Below, piece by piece: positions 1-5,605 of a DNA stretch of 15,449 nucleotides; positions within the stretch are counted from its first letter, which is position 1; the number at the start of each line of letters is the position of its first letter. This DNA comes from an uncultured Holophagaceae bacterium. Lineage in GTDB: Bacteria > Acidobacteriota > Holophagae > Holophagales > Holophagaceae. A program made the position numbers and the translations under genes. Location: NCBI GenBank assembly GCA_903927605.1, contig CAIYNT010000185.1, forward strand, positions 1-15,449, in the 5' to 3' direction. The notes below the pieces were generated by a model. It was not told the origin of the DNA and did no database searches. It was given only the letters and a program-made list of their open reading frames with translations.

Positions 1-112
1 GAGGAAATCCCTCGGCTGGAAATGCCCCGCAGAGCTTTTCCTTCCAGAAGGCGCTTTTGATTTCCAGGCCTACTGGTCAAACCCACCCAAGCCTGTTGCA
101 CTTGGAACTTGA
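1..112 (+). CDS. IS30-type transposase, C-terminal fragment (partial at window edge)
   Basis: Frame 2 from the left edge reads RKSLGWKCPAELFLPEG, continues about 20 more residues to a final PVALGT, and stops at 110-112. The RKxLGWxxPAE block is the signature near the C terminus of IS30-family DDE transposases, and many members end in a short VAL-x-T tail. The GTT-GCA-CTT codons of that tail (95-103) probably also form part of the element's terminal inverted repeat, which would run to about 119. Only 36 residues are inside the window, so the catalytic core and the other end of the element cannot be seen. Whether the full copy is intact is unknown. The family call rests on motif recognition alone. 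Confidence 0.72.
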   Translation, partial: RKSLGWKCPAELFLPEGAFDFQAYWSNPPKPVALGT

Positions 113-119
113 AACCGCC
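95..119. mobile_element. Probable right end of an IS30-type insertion sequence
   Basis: The sequence starting GTTGCACTTGGAACTTGAAA spans the transposase stop codon, and coding runs almost to the end of the element, as is common in this IS type. Its left partner lies outside the window, so the exact boundary and any target-site duplication cannot be shown. The DNA beyond about 120 has a different character (a TAAACACCGATT repeat), which fits host flanking sequence. Confidence 0.45.
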
Positions 120-137
120 CACCTATAAACACCGATT
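120..137 (-). repeat. Inverted copy of the ATCGGTGTT repeat (left arm)
   Basis: Read on the minus strand this gives AATCGGTGTTTATAGGTG, which matches the plus-strand repeat at 351-368 (TATCGGTGTTCATCGGTG) at all but three positions. The match continues, after a 3-nt gap, through GGTTTCAA on both sides, into the presumed IS end at 101-119. That extension may be coincidental. Confidence 0.55.
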
Positions 138-206
138 AAGAGCTGATAAAGAAAAGGGCGATGAAGTCGGCGGGGTGGTTCCGATCGCAGCATGGGCCGA
201 TCACGA

Positions 207-247
207 GGGCGCCGGGCTGCGCTATTTGGGACGCGATCCCGGCGCCC
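207..247. repeat. 10-bp perfect inverted repeat (GGGCGCCGGG / CCCGGCGCCC)
   Basis: Arms at 207-216 and 238-247 are exact reverse complements with a 21-nt loop. There is no T-run after either arm, so it does not look like a standard intrinsic terminator. It sits inside the structured spacer just before the 18-bp palindrome. Confidence 0.6.
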
Positions 248-256
248 CCGGGATCT

Positions 257-274
257 CTTTCGGCATGCCGAAAG
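257..274. repeat. 18-bp perfect palindrome CTTTCGGCATGCCGAAAG
   Basis: Every base of the 18-mer pairs with its mirror position around the centre at 265/266. A spacer-less palindrome of this length suits a dimeric DNA-binding protein or a resolution/cruciform site better than an RNA hairpin. It lies about 206 bp before the MFS start codon. Confidence 0.65.
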
Positions 275-340
275 CCGCCTGCGGCGGGCCCGTGCGGGTT
301 GGGTCGGAGCGCCTGGGCCCTCCTGCTCTTCTCATGCTTT

Positions 341-385
341 TATCGGTGTTTATCGGTGTTCATCGGTGGTTTCAATTTCTTTGGC
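341..385 (+). repeat. Three tandem 10-bp ATCGGTG repeats plus right-arm tail
   Basis: TATCGGTGTT (341-350), TATCGGTGTT (351-360) and CATCGGTGGT (361-370) form a tandem array with exact 10-bp period, followed by a TTTCAATTT tail. The array is the inverted partner of 120-137. Similar ~10-bp-period motifs are, from general familiarity, scattered between genes in several unrelated bacterial groups; their function is not established. Confidence 0.65.
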
Positions 386-480
386 GCCAAGAGTCCACCG
401 TGCCATGGGATGGGCGCGGCTCCGCTATGCTGAGAAGGCCACCCGGAGCCGCTGTGCCCGCTTCCCGTTCCTGACACCTG

Positions 481-1656
481 ATGGCTCGCGACCCGCTGTC
501 CCGCGTGCAGTGGCTGGTGTTCGCGCTGGCGGGGGCCGTGTTCACCACGGTCTACATCCCCCAGCCGGTGCTGCCGATCCTGCGCCAGCAGTTCGGCGTG
601 GGCGAGGGCGCGGCCTCCCTGACGGTATCGGCGGTGGTGCTGGGCATGGCCCTGGCGAACCTACCCTTCGGTGCACTGGCGGACCGCCTCCCCATCAGGC
701 CCATCCTGCTCACGGGCGGGCTGGTGATCTCGGCGGCGGGTCTGGCTTCGGCCATGGCACCCACGCTGCCCCTGCTGGTGGCGGCGCGCTTCCTCCAGGG
801 GCTCTTCATCCCTGCGTTGACCACCTGCCTGGTGGCCTACCTGGCGCGGGTGATGCCGACGGAGCGCCTCAACGTGGTGCTGGGCTCCTATGTGTCGGCC
901 ACCGTGGTAGGCGGGCTATCGGGCCGGCTGATCGGTGGGTTCCTCCTGCCCGCCGAGCACTGGCGCTGGGCCTTCTTCGCCGCTGCGGCGCTGCTGCTGG
1001 CCGCCACATTGGCCGCCTATGCGGGCCTGCCCCGCGAGGGCGAGCATGACCACGGCGCGCAGGAGACGGTGCGGTTCCGGGACGTGCTGTTCCGCCACGA
1101 TCTGATTCGCATTTACGGCGTGGCGGCGGGCGCCTTCTTCGTGTTCTCGTCGGTGTTCAACTACATGCCCTTCTACTTGCACGGCGCGCCCTTCCACTGG
1201 TCCACCCGGGCGGTGACGCTGCTTTACCTGTCCTACCTCGTGGGCGTGGTGATCGGTCCCCTGGCGGGGAAGCTGAGCAATCGCGTGGGCAATGGTGCCG
1301 CCATGGTCTTGGGCGCCGCAGTGTTCGGGATCGGGCTGGCGGTGACCCTCGTCCCGAGGGGCTGGGCCATGGCCTTGGCCCTCGCCTTGGTCTGCGCGGG
1401 GTTCTTCACCCTGCATGCCTCGGCGGCCGGAGCCCTCAATCGCAAGGTCAGCACCGGCCGCGGCCGGGCCAATGCCTTCTACGTGCTCTTCTACTACCTG
1501 GGCGGCGCCGCGGGCATCACCCTCAGTGGTCTCGCCTACCACCTGGCGGGTTGGCATGGGGTGGTGGCGCTGGCCAGTGCGGCGCTCCTGGTGCCCCTGG
1601 GTACCGGAATGCTGGAGATGCGGGCCCGGTCATACCAACAAGCATTCATGAAATAA
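481..1656 (+). CDS. MFS transporter (DHA1/YnfM-like), 391 aa
   Basis: This is an inner-membrane major facilitator of normal length, with hydrophobic segments throughout that fit 12 membrane helices. The early YIPQPVLPILRQQFGV segment and the GALADRLPIRP loop near residues 64-74 (MFS motif A, between helices 2 and 3) are as in YnfM/drug-proton antiporter relatives. A GPLAGKLSNRVGN loop in the second half mirrors motif A, and a hydrophilic loop around residues 183-200 separates the halves. The start is the first possible one, because an in-frame TGA lies at 472-474. No clear Shine-Dalgarno precedes it, so translation may be leaderless or weakly initiated. The substrate cannot be predicted; efflux of a small molecule is typical of the family. 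The gene stands alone and faces the EamA gene across a repeat-filled gap. Confidence 0.88.
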   Translation: MARDPLSRVQWLVFALAGAVFTTVYIPQPVLPILRQQFGVGEGAASLTVSAVVLGMALANLPFGALADRLPIRPILLTGGLVISAAGLASAMAPTLPLLVAARFLQGLFIPALTTCLVAYLARVMPTERLNVVLGSYVSATVVGGLSGRLIGGFLLPAEHWRWAFFAAAALLLAATLAAYAGLPREGEHDHGAQETVRFRDVLFRHDLIRIYGVAAGAFFVFSSVFNYMPFYLHGAPFHWSTRAVTLLYLSYLVGVVIGPLAGKLSNRVGNGAAMVLGAAVFGIGLAVTLVPRGWAMALALALVCAGFFTLHASAAGALNRKVSTGRGRANAFYVLFYYLGGAAGITLSGLAYHLAGWHGVVALASAALLVPLGTGMLEMRARSYQQAFMK

Positions 1657-1690
1657 GAAAGACCGTTCTCACCACGATATTTTATTTGGC

Positions 1691-1718
1691 CTCGCGTATC
1701 GGCAAAGCCGATACCGAG
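1691..1718. terminator. Hairpin after the MFS gene (possible terminator, no U-tract)
   Basis: GTATCGGC (1696-1703) pairs perfectly with GCCGATAC (1707-1714) over an AAA loop. CTCG (1691-1694) extends the pairing with CGAG (1715-1718) if C1695 is bulged out, giving 12 bp. It starts 35 nt after the MFS stop. The downstream flank is AAGATGG rather than a T-run, so factor-independent termination is uncertain. Confidence 0.45.
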
Positions 1719-1728
1719 AAGATGGAAA

Positions 1729-1956
1729 GACCACGAAGAAAGACGGGAACACTGGTTTTGATCTTCCTGACTATCGGCGTGGCTCAGCCTGAGGGCGGTT
1801 GAACAACAAGTTGGAACCGCGAATGGCGCGAATGGGCGCGAATGCAGCGGATTCGCGCCGCCTGGGCCTCCGGCCGCCATTCGCGGTCGAAGGCCTTTCA
1901 GGTTGCATGTGATCGATAATCAGGTTGATCTTTTCTTCCCGTCTTCCCGTCTTCGT
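1729..1956. repeat. Inverted repeat pair enclosing the CGCGAAT cluster
   Basis: The left arm (1729-1775) contains CCACGAAG, ACGGGAA and GATCTTCCTGACTATC. The right arm (1915-1956), read on the minus strand, gives CCACGAAG, ACGGGAAGACGGGAAG and GATCAACCTGATTATC in the same order. The conserved blocks keep similar spacing, so the arms are diverged inverted copies, and the right arm carries an extra ACGGGAAG unit. This parallels the inverted pair at 120-385. Confidence 0.6.
1816..1887. repeat. Nested palindromes built from CGCGAAT units
   Basis: ACCGCGAATGGCG (1816-1828) is an exact reverse complement of CGCCATTCGCGGT (1875-1887). Inside it, GGCGCGAAT (1835-1843) pairs exactly with ATTCGCGCC (1851-1859) over a 7-nt loop. 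On the left side the CGCGAAT word recurs three times at roughly 10-bp spacing. The whole could fold as a long branched hairpin in either strand. Confidence 0.65.
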
Positions 1957-1987
1957 GGTGAATCTGGCTTTTGAACGCGAATTCGCC

Positions 1988-2890
1988 TCAGGCCCCGGTC
2001 AGGGGCAGCTCGGGGTGCGGTTCCCGCCCGCTGAGGCTGTACCAGGTGATGGTGCCAAGGATCAGCAAGCCGCCCAGCAAAGCCCATGACGAGGGACGCT
2101 CGCCCACGCCGAGGAAGACCCAGACGGGGTTGAGTACGGCTTCGAGGGTGCCCGTCACCACCGCGGCGGTGGCGGTAAGGTGGCGCATGCCCGCATTGAA
2201 CAGCAGGTACGCGATGCCGATCTGGAAGATGCCGAGGTAGAGCAGGATGCCCGCATGTACCGGAGTCAGGCGGAAGCCCCGCAGGGCCACCGGTGCGCAG
2301 AGGACCGCCACCAGCAGGTTCCCGAGGATGATGGCGCCGATGGGATCCACCTCGGGCCGGCGCTGCCGCTGCAGCTTGAGGGTCAACGAGAAGAGCGCCA
2401 AGCAAAGGCCGGTGGCCACGCCCAGCAGGTTTCCGGACAGCGTCCCCGCGCCGAGCCGCCCCAGGAAGAACAGCCCCATGGCCCCGAGGCACAGGCCCAC
2501 GGCCGCCAGATCCCGGCCGTGGACGGCGCGGCCAGTCACCCAGGGCTCGAGAAACACCAGGTAGATGGGGGCCGAGAACTGCAGGAAGATCGCGTTGGCC
2601 GCAGTGGTGAGCTTGGTGGCAGCCACGAAGAAGACGAGCACACCGACATAGGACACCGCGCAGGCAAGGGAAAGGAGGTCCGGCCGGGGGAACGGGCGCC
2701 CGCCCCTCAGCTTCACCACCGCGGCGATGGTGAGGGCCGCCACCAGGCTGCGGGCGAAGGCGATTTGCAGGGCGCTAAGGGGCAGCACCTTGATGAAGAG
2801 GCCACTGGAACTCCAGAGCAGCGCCGCCAAAGCCACCAGGGTGGCGCCCCGGGTCGTGGAAGGAGATCGGGTCATGGACCATTGGAGCAT
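1988..2890 (-). CDS. EamA/DMT-family permease, 300 aa
   Basis: This is an inner-membrane transporter of the drug/metabolite superfamily with two EamA repeats of five helices each (roughly residues 16-140 and 150-286). Family-like stretches are FARSLVAALT, ANAIFLQFSAPIYLVFLEPW in repeat 1 and LEAVLNPVWVFLGVGE in repeat 2. Length is typical. The first ATG (2890) is used; an ATG five codons later (2875) is an alternative, and neither has a clear ribosome binding site. The gene starts 15 nt after the anti-sigma stop on the same strand, so it is probably co-transcribed with, and perhaps translationally coupled to, the sigma/anti-sigma genes. Substrate is unknown; export of an amino acid, metabolite or toxic compound is usual for the family. 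Its position suggests it may be an effector of the upstream regulatory module. Confidence 0.88.
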   Translation of the reverse strand: MLQWSMTRSPSTTRGATLVALAALLWSSSGLFIKVLPLSALQIAFARSLVAALTIAAVVKLRGGRPFPRPDLLSLACAVSYVGVLVFFVAATKLTTAANAIFLQFSAPIYLVFLEPWVTGRAVHGRDLAAVGLCLGAMGLFFLGRLGAGTLSGNLLGVATGLCLALFSLTLKLQRQRRPEVDPIGAIILGNLLVAVLCAPVALRGFRLTPVHAGILLYLGIFQIGIAYLLFNAGMRHLTATAAVVTGTLEAVLNPVWVFLGVGERPSSWALLGGLLILGTITWYSLSGREPHPELPLTGA

Positions 2891-2905
2891 GGCCCGTGGG
2901 GCTCG

Positions 2906-3685
2906 CTAGCTGAACCTGCTGAGCGCCCCCCGCCACCCCATGAACCGGATGGGCCGCTCCAGTGAGATGAGGGCCCAGCATTCCCCTCCGGGATCCGCGG
3001 TCGGACCGTGCAGATGGCCTGGGTGGTGGGCGATCCAGTCGCCGGGGCGCAGATGGGCGGGCCCGTCCTGGAGGGCACCGCAGAGGATCAGCGCGCATTC
3101 GAGGCCTTCGTGGGTATGCACGGGGGTACTGCGGCCTCCAGGCAGGCAGGCCAGGTTCAGGGTGGCTCCCGTGGCGTCATCCCGGTCGATGACCGCCACC
3201 CGACCGCCGCCCAGACCGCGCCGGAGCCAGTGCCACTGGGCCTCAGGGGGCAGATGGGGACGGAGGGCCTCCAGGGGATCCGTGGAGGGTGGGATGGCCT
3301 GGTGGTCGCCTCGGCTCTCGCGGCAGGACTCGCAGTGGCCCAGGTGCAGGCGCAGGAGGACAGCCCTGAGGGGATCGCCGCCCGGGTCCAGGGCGGCCCA
3401 GGCCTCCGGCTCCGGATGGTATTGCGGCCCCCGGGGGATGCGCCCTTCGCGGATGGCGGTCAGGGCGCCAGCCAGCGCGTGCTCAGCCGCTGGAGTGGCG
3501 TCATCGCCCAGAGCCTGACGCAGCAGGGCGGGCGTGTGCTCAAAGCCATCGAGGAAGGTCCGGCAGGGGGGACAGAGGGCCAGATGGAGTCTCACCCCAA
3601 GCCAGTCGAGGGGCCCCAGGGCCCGGTCTTCATACTCTGTCAGGAGGTCGATGACGCGCTCGCAGGTGGGGATCAGGACGGTCAT
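2906..3685 (-). CDS. ChrR-like anti-sigma factor: two HxxxCxxC motifs plus cupin, 259 aa
   Basis: Predicted cytoplasmic zinc-dependent anti-ECF sigma factor. The N-terminal module has C8, H34, C38 and C41, the ligand pattern of the zinc-binding anti-sigma (ZAS/zf-HC2) fold. A second HxxxCxxC, H114-C118-C121 (LHLGHCESC), repeats the motif of the first (LHLALCPPC). The C-terminal cupin (about residues 160-250) has PVHTHEGLE with H190, H192 and E196, and a later HPGHLHGP with H224/H226. In ChrR of Rhodobacter the cupin metal ligands have the same HxHxxxE...H order. The gene overlaps the sigma gene by 4 nt (ATGA at 3685-3682) and has a strong AGGAGG (3695-3690) four nt before its start. By family logic it binds and inhibits that sigma factor until a signal, such as reactive oxygen or an organic ligand, acts on zinc or cupin. 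The signal here is unknown. Confidence 0.87.
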   Translation of the reverse strand: MTVLIPTCERVIDLLTEYEDRALGPLDWLGVRLHLALCPPCRTFLDGFEHTPALLRQALGDDATPAAEHALAGALTAIREGRIPRGPQYHPEPEAWAALDPGGDPLRAVLLRLHLGHCESCRESRGDHQAIPPSTDPLEALRPHLPPEAQWHWLRRGLGGGRVAVIDRDDATGATLNLACLPGGRSTPVHTHEGLECALILCGALQDGPAHLRPGDWIAHHPGHLHGPTADPGGECWALISLERPIRFMGWRGALSRFS

Positions 3686-4311
3686 CGGCCCTCCTGGTTG
3701 GGGGCGAACTCGGGGAGCAGCGTGCGCAGGGCCAAGCGGGCGCGGTGGACGCGCTGGCGGACCAGTTCACGGGTGATGCCGAGGTGGCGGGCGATCTCGT
3801 CCGTGTTCCACCCTTCGAGGTCCCGCAGGACGAAGACCGCGCGCTGGTCGTCGGACAACCGATCCAGGCCCGCCCGGACCCGGACCTTCAACTCCTCCTG
3901 TTCGACCTTCATTAGTGCCTCCGCGTCCTCGCTCCAGTCGAGAATCGTGTCCACGCTCATGTGATGCCCCTCGTCCCCGAAACGTGGCATCAGATCTTCG
4001 ATGGCGTCCTCCCGGCGCCGGACTCGCTTCCGGCGGGCCATGAGGGCCTGGTTGACGCAGATGCGGTAGGCCCAGGTGCTGAACTTGCTGGAGCCCTGGA
4101 AGCCCGGCAGCTCGCGGTGGATGGTGAGGAGGGCGTCCTGCAGGGCGTCCTGGCTCTCGGCCTCGTTCCCCAGGATCCGGTCGATCACCCGGAAGAGCAT
4201 GCCGATGTGGGGTCGCACCAGGGCCTCGAAAGCGACTGGATCCCCCTGGGCGGCGGCTTGGACGAGGGTTGCCTCGGGGCGGGCCTCCCGGGTCAGCTCG
4301 GGGTCAGGCAT
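3682..4311 (-). CDS. ECF-type RNA polymerase sigma factor, 209 aa
   Basis: Group 4 (extracytoplasmic function) sigma factor. Region 2 covers about residues 24-98 with DALQDALLTIHRELPGF and FSTWAYRICVNQALMARRKR (core binding and -10 recognition). Region 4 covers about 148-199 with LSDDQRAVFVLRDLEGWNTD and a helix-turn-helix, IARHLGITRELVRQRVHRAR (-35 recognition). The acidic linker between them is somewhat long (about 100-147). The open frame extends upstream to a GTG at 4395, but the ATG at 4311 is preferred: it overlaps the histidine kinase stop (4306-4304) by 8 nt, and the extension lacks sigma-like sequence. The 3' end overlaps the anti-sigma start by 4 nt. No good Shine-Dalgarno precedes it, so expression probably depends on coupling to the kinase gene. 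Confidence 0.9.
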   Translation of the reverse strand: MPDPELTREARPEATLVQAAAQGDPVAFEALVRPHIGMLFRVIDRILGNEAESQDALQDALLTIHRELPGFQGSSKFSTWAYRICVNQALMARRKRVRRREDAIEDLMPRFGDEGHHMSVDTILDWSEDAEALMKVEQEELKVRVRAGLDRLSDDQRAVFVLRDLEGWNTDEIARHLGITRELVRQRVHRARLALRTLLPEFAPNQEGR

Positions 4312-5527
4312 CCTCGGGCCTGGGGATCCGGGGCAGGCGGATCGTGAAGGCAGAGCCAAGGCCGAGCCCGCGGCTGGAGGCCCGCACCTCCCCACCGTGG
4401 CGGGTCACGATCTCCTTCACGAGAAAAAGGCCCAGACCCGTGCCGGCGACCTGGCGGGTCATCTCATCGCCGACGCGGAAGAAGCGGTGGAAGACCCGGG
4501 GCAGATCCTTCGGTGCGATGCCATGGCCCATATCGCTCACCACGATCAGTGCGTCGTCGCCATCGCCGTCCAGGGTGACCGTGGTCTGGCGGGGCTCCGC
4601 GGCGTACTTGAAGGCATTGGACAGGAGGTTCTCGAGCACGGTCCCGAGGGCCTTTGGATCGGCATTGGTCCACAGGGGTTCGGAGGTGAATTCCTGCTGC
4701 AGGCCCAGGGTGCCGGCTTCCAGCCGCAGATCCATGGCCTCGCAGACAGACCGGAGCCACGGCGCCAGCTCCAGCGGGGCAAGGTGCAGCACGAGGCTGC
4801 CGGATTCCGCCCGGGCCACGTCGAGCAGGTTGCCCACCAGCTCGTTGAGCCGGGCGAGATCCTTGTCCATGAGGTCGCGGATCCGCAGCCGCTGCTCTTC
4901 CGAGAGGGTGCGGGTGAAGAGGGTCTCGGTCCAGACCCGGAGGGAAGCGATGGGTGTCTTCAGCTCATGGGTGACGGCCGAGGTGAAGTTGCGCTGCCGG
5001 AGCTTGAGATCCAGTTCTTCCGCCAGCTTCCGGTAGAGGAGCACGAAGCCGGACAGCACGGCCACCACCATGAAGGCCCCTTCGCTGGCCGCCCGGAGCA
5101 CGGAATGCCAGCGCTGGTTCCTCAATTCGATCAGGGGTTCGGGACGCAGGGACAGGAAGGCCGCTCCATCCAGCAGGGCGAGGTCATTGGACGTGATGGG
5201 CGAAGCCACCACGACCACGTGCGGGAATTTCTTCTGGATGGCGGCCCGGCGCATCTCCAGGCTGGGCAGGGTGGCGAAGCGACCCTGCACAGAGCCGGTG
5301 CGGGACGAGGGATCGGGCGAGGCATCGATGAAGGCGAGGAGGTGGAGGCTGTCCATCTGCCAGGCCTCCGCGAGGCTCGCGTTGAGGGCCTCGGTGCGGG
5401 CCTGGAGCAGTCGTCCGGATTCCCGGATCTGCACATTGATCCACCAGCCCACCTGGACGCAGAGCACCAGCGATACGGCCAGGAAGATGATGCGCTGGAT
5501 CGAGAAAGTGGGGGCGCGGTTCGCCAT
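4304..5527 (-). CDS. Membrane sensor histidine kinase, 407 aa, coupled to ECF sigma gene
   Basis: Inner-membrane sensor kinase. One hydrophobic segment lies at residues 12-30 and a second at about 148-165, framing a periplasmic sensor region of roughly 120 residues with no recognised domain. A HisKA dimerisation domain carries the H-box FTSAVTHELKTPIASL (H187 as phospho-acceptor). The HATPase domain shows the N-box ENLLSNAFKYA (N300, N304), G1 DMGHGI (332-337) and G2 GTGLGLFLV (362-370). There is no receiver domain. The reading frame is open much further upstream, but the ATG at 5527 directly precedes the first membrane helix and has AGGGG just before it; the upstream extension is antisense to the divergent kinase gene. 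The stop overlaps the sigma start by 8 nt. No response regulator is present in the window, so its phosphotransfer partner is unknown. Confidence 0.9.
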   Translation of the reverse strand: MANRAPTFSIQRIIFLAVSLVLCVQVGWWINVQIRESGRLLQARTEALNASLAEAWQMDSLHLLAFIDASPDPSSRTGSVQGRFATLPSLEMRRAAIQKKFPHVVVVASPITSNDLALLDGAAFLSLRPEPLIELRNQRWHSVLRAASEGAFMVVAVLSGFVLLYRKLAEELDLKLRQRNFTSAVTHELKTPIASLRVWTETLFTRTLSEEQRLRIRDLMDKDLARLNELVGNLLDVARAESGSLVLHLAPLELAPWLRSVCEAMDLRLEAGTLGLQQEFTSEPLWTNADPKALGTVLENLLSNAFKYAAEPRQTTVTLDGDGDDALIVVSDMGHGIAPKDLPRVFHRFFRVGDEMTRQVAGTGLGLFLVKEIVTRHGGEVRASSRGLGLGSAFTIRLPRIPRPEDA

Positions 5528-5555
5528 GCCCCTATCTTGGGGCAAACCAGGCCCC

Positions 5556-5584
5556 TTGGCAGTATTCCCGGGCGGGGCCATGCT
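5556..5584 (+). promoter_or_regulatory. Candidate promoter for the GAF histidine kinase
   Basis: TTGGCA (5556-5561) and CATGCT (5579-5584) are separated by 17 bp and lie 21 bp before the start at 5606. The -35 is good, but the -10 matches the consensus at only three positions. The 78-bp gap between the two divergent kinase starts must hold promoters for both directions. No confident minus-strand promoter is visible. Confidence 0.25.
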
Positions 5585-5605
5585 AGGAGACGCTCCCAGG
5601 GGACC

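Larger units (their letters stand above)
113..480. other. Structured non-coding region between IS end and MFS gene
   Basis: No convincing gene was found here; the open frames lack ribosome binding sites and domain-like protein sequence. The region holds an inverted pair of short repeats (about 120-137 and 341-385), a 10-bp inverted repeat (207-216 with 238-247), an 18-bp perfect palindrome (257-274) and a TTGGCGCCAA palindrome (381-390). The arrangement, with terminal inverted repeats around strong internal secondary structure, is like a small non-autonomous element or an intergenic repeat cassette. Confidence 0.55.
1657..1987. other. Repeat-packed gap between convergent genes
   Basis: No gene was found. 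From left to right the gap holds a 12-bp bulged hairpin (1691-1718), the left arm of an inverted repeat (1729-1775), a cluster of CGCGAAT repeats forming nested hairpins (1816-1887), the right arm of the inverted repeat (1915-1956), and a GCGAATTCGC palindrome (1977-1986) touching the EamA stop codon. There is no T-tract, but the structures may still end transcription from both sides. Confidence 0.6.

Noticed and set aside
341..370. Three short direct repeats considered as a CRISPR array
   Set aside because: The 10-bp units are directly contiguous with no spacers, far from CRISPR architecture, and no cas-like gene is nearby.
192..1049. Plus-strand 285-codon frame overlapping the MFS start
   Set aside because: Its product is Gly/Arg/Pro-rich with no motif, and its second half is a frame-shifted reading of the MFS gene.
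4312..4395. GTG start for the sigma factor giving 28 extra residues
   Set aside because: The extension lies inside the kinase gene, is Pro/Gly/Ala-rich, and is not part of the ECF fold; the ATG at 4311 gives the usual overlap.
4076..5605. Plus-strand open frame of 510 codons leading in-frame into the GAF kinase
   Set aside because: It is antisense to the membrane kinase and sigma genes and has no domain-like protein sequence. High-GC codon bias keeps the opposite frame open. The kinase start at 5606 has its own AGGGG and a sensible N terminus.
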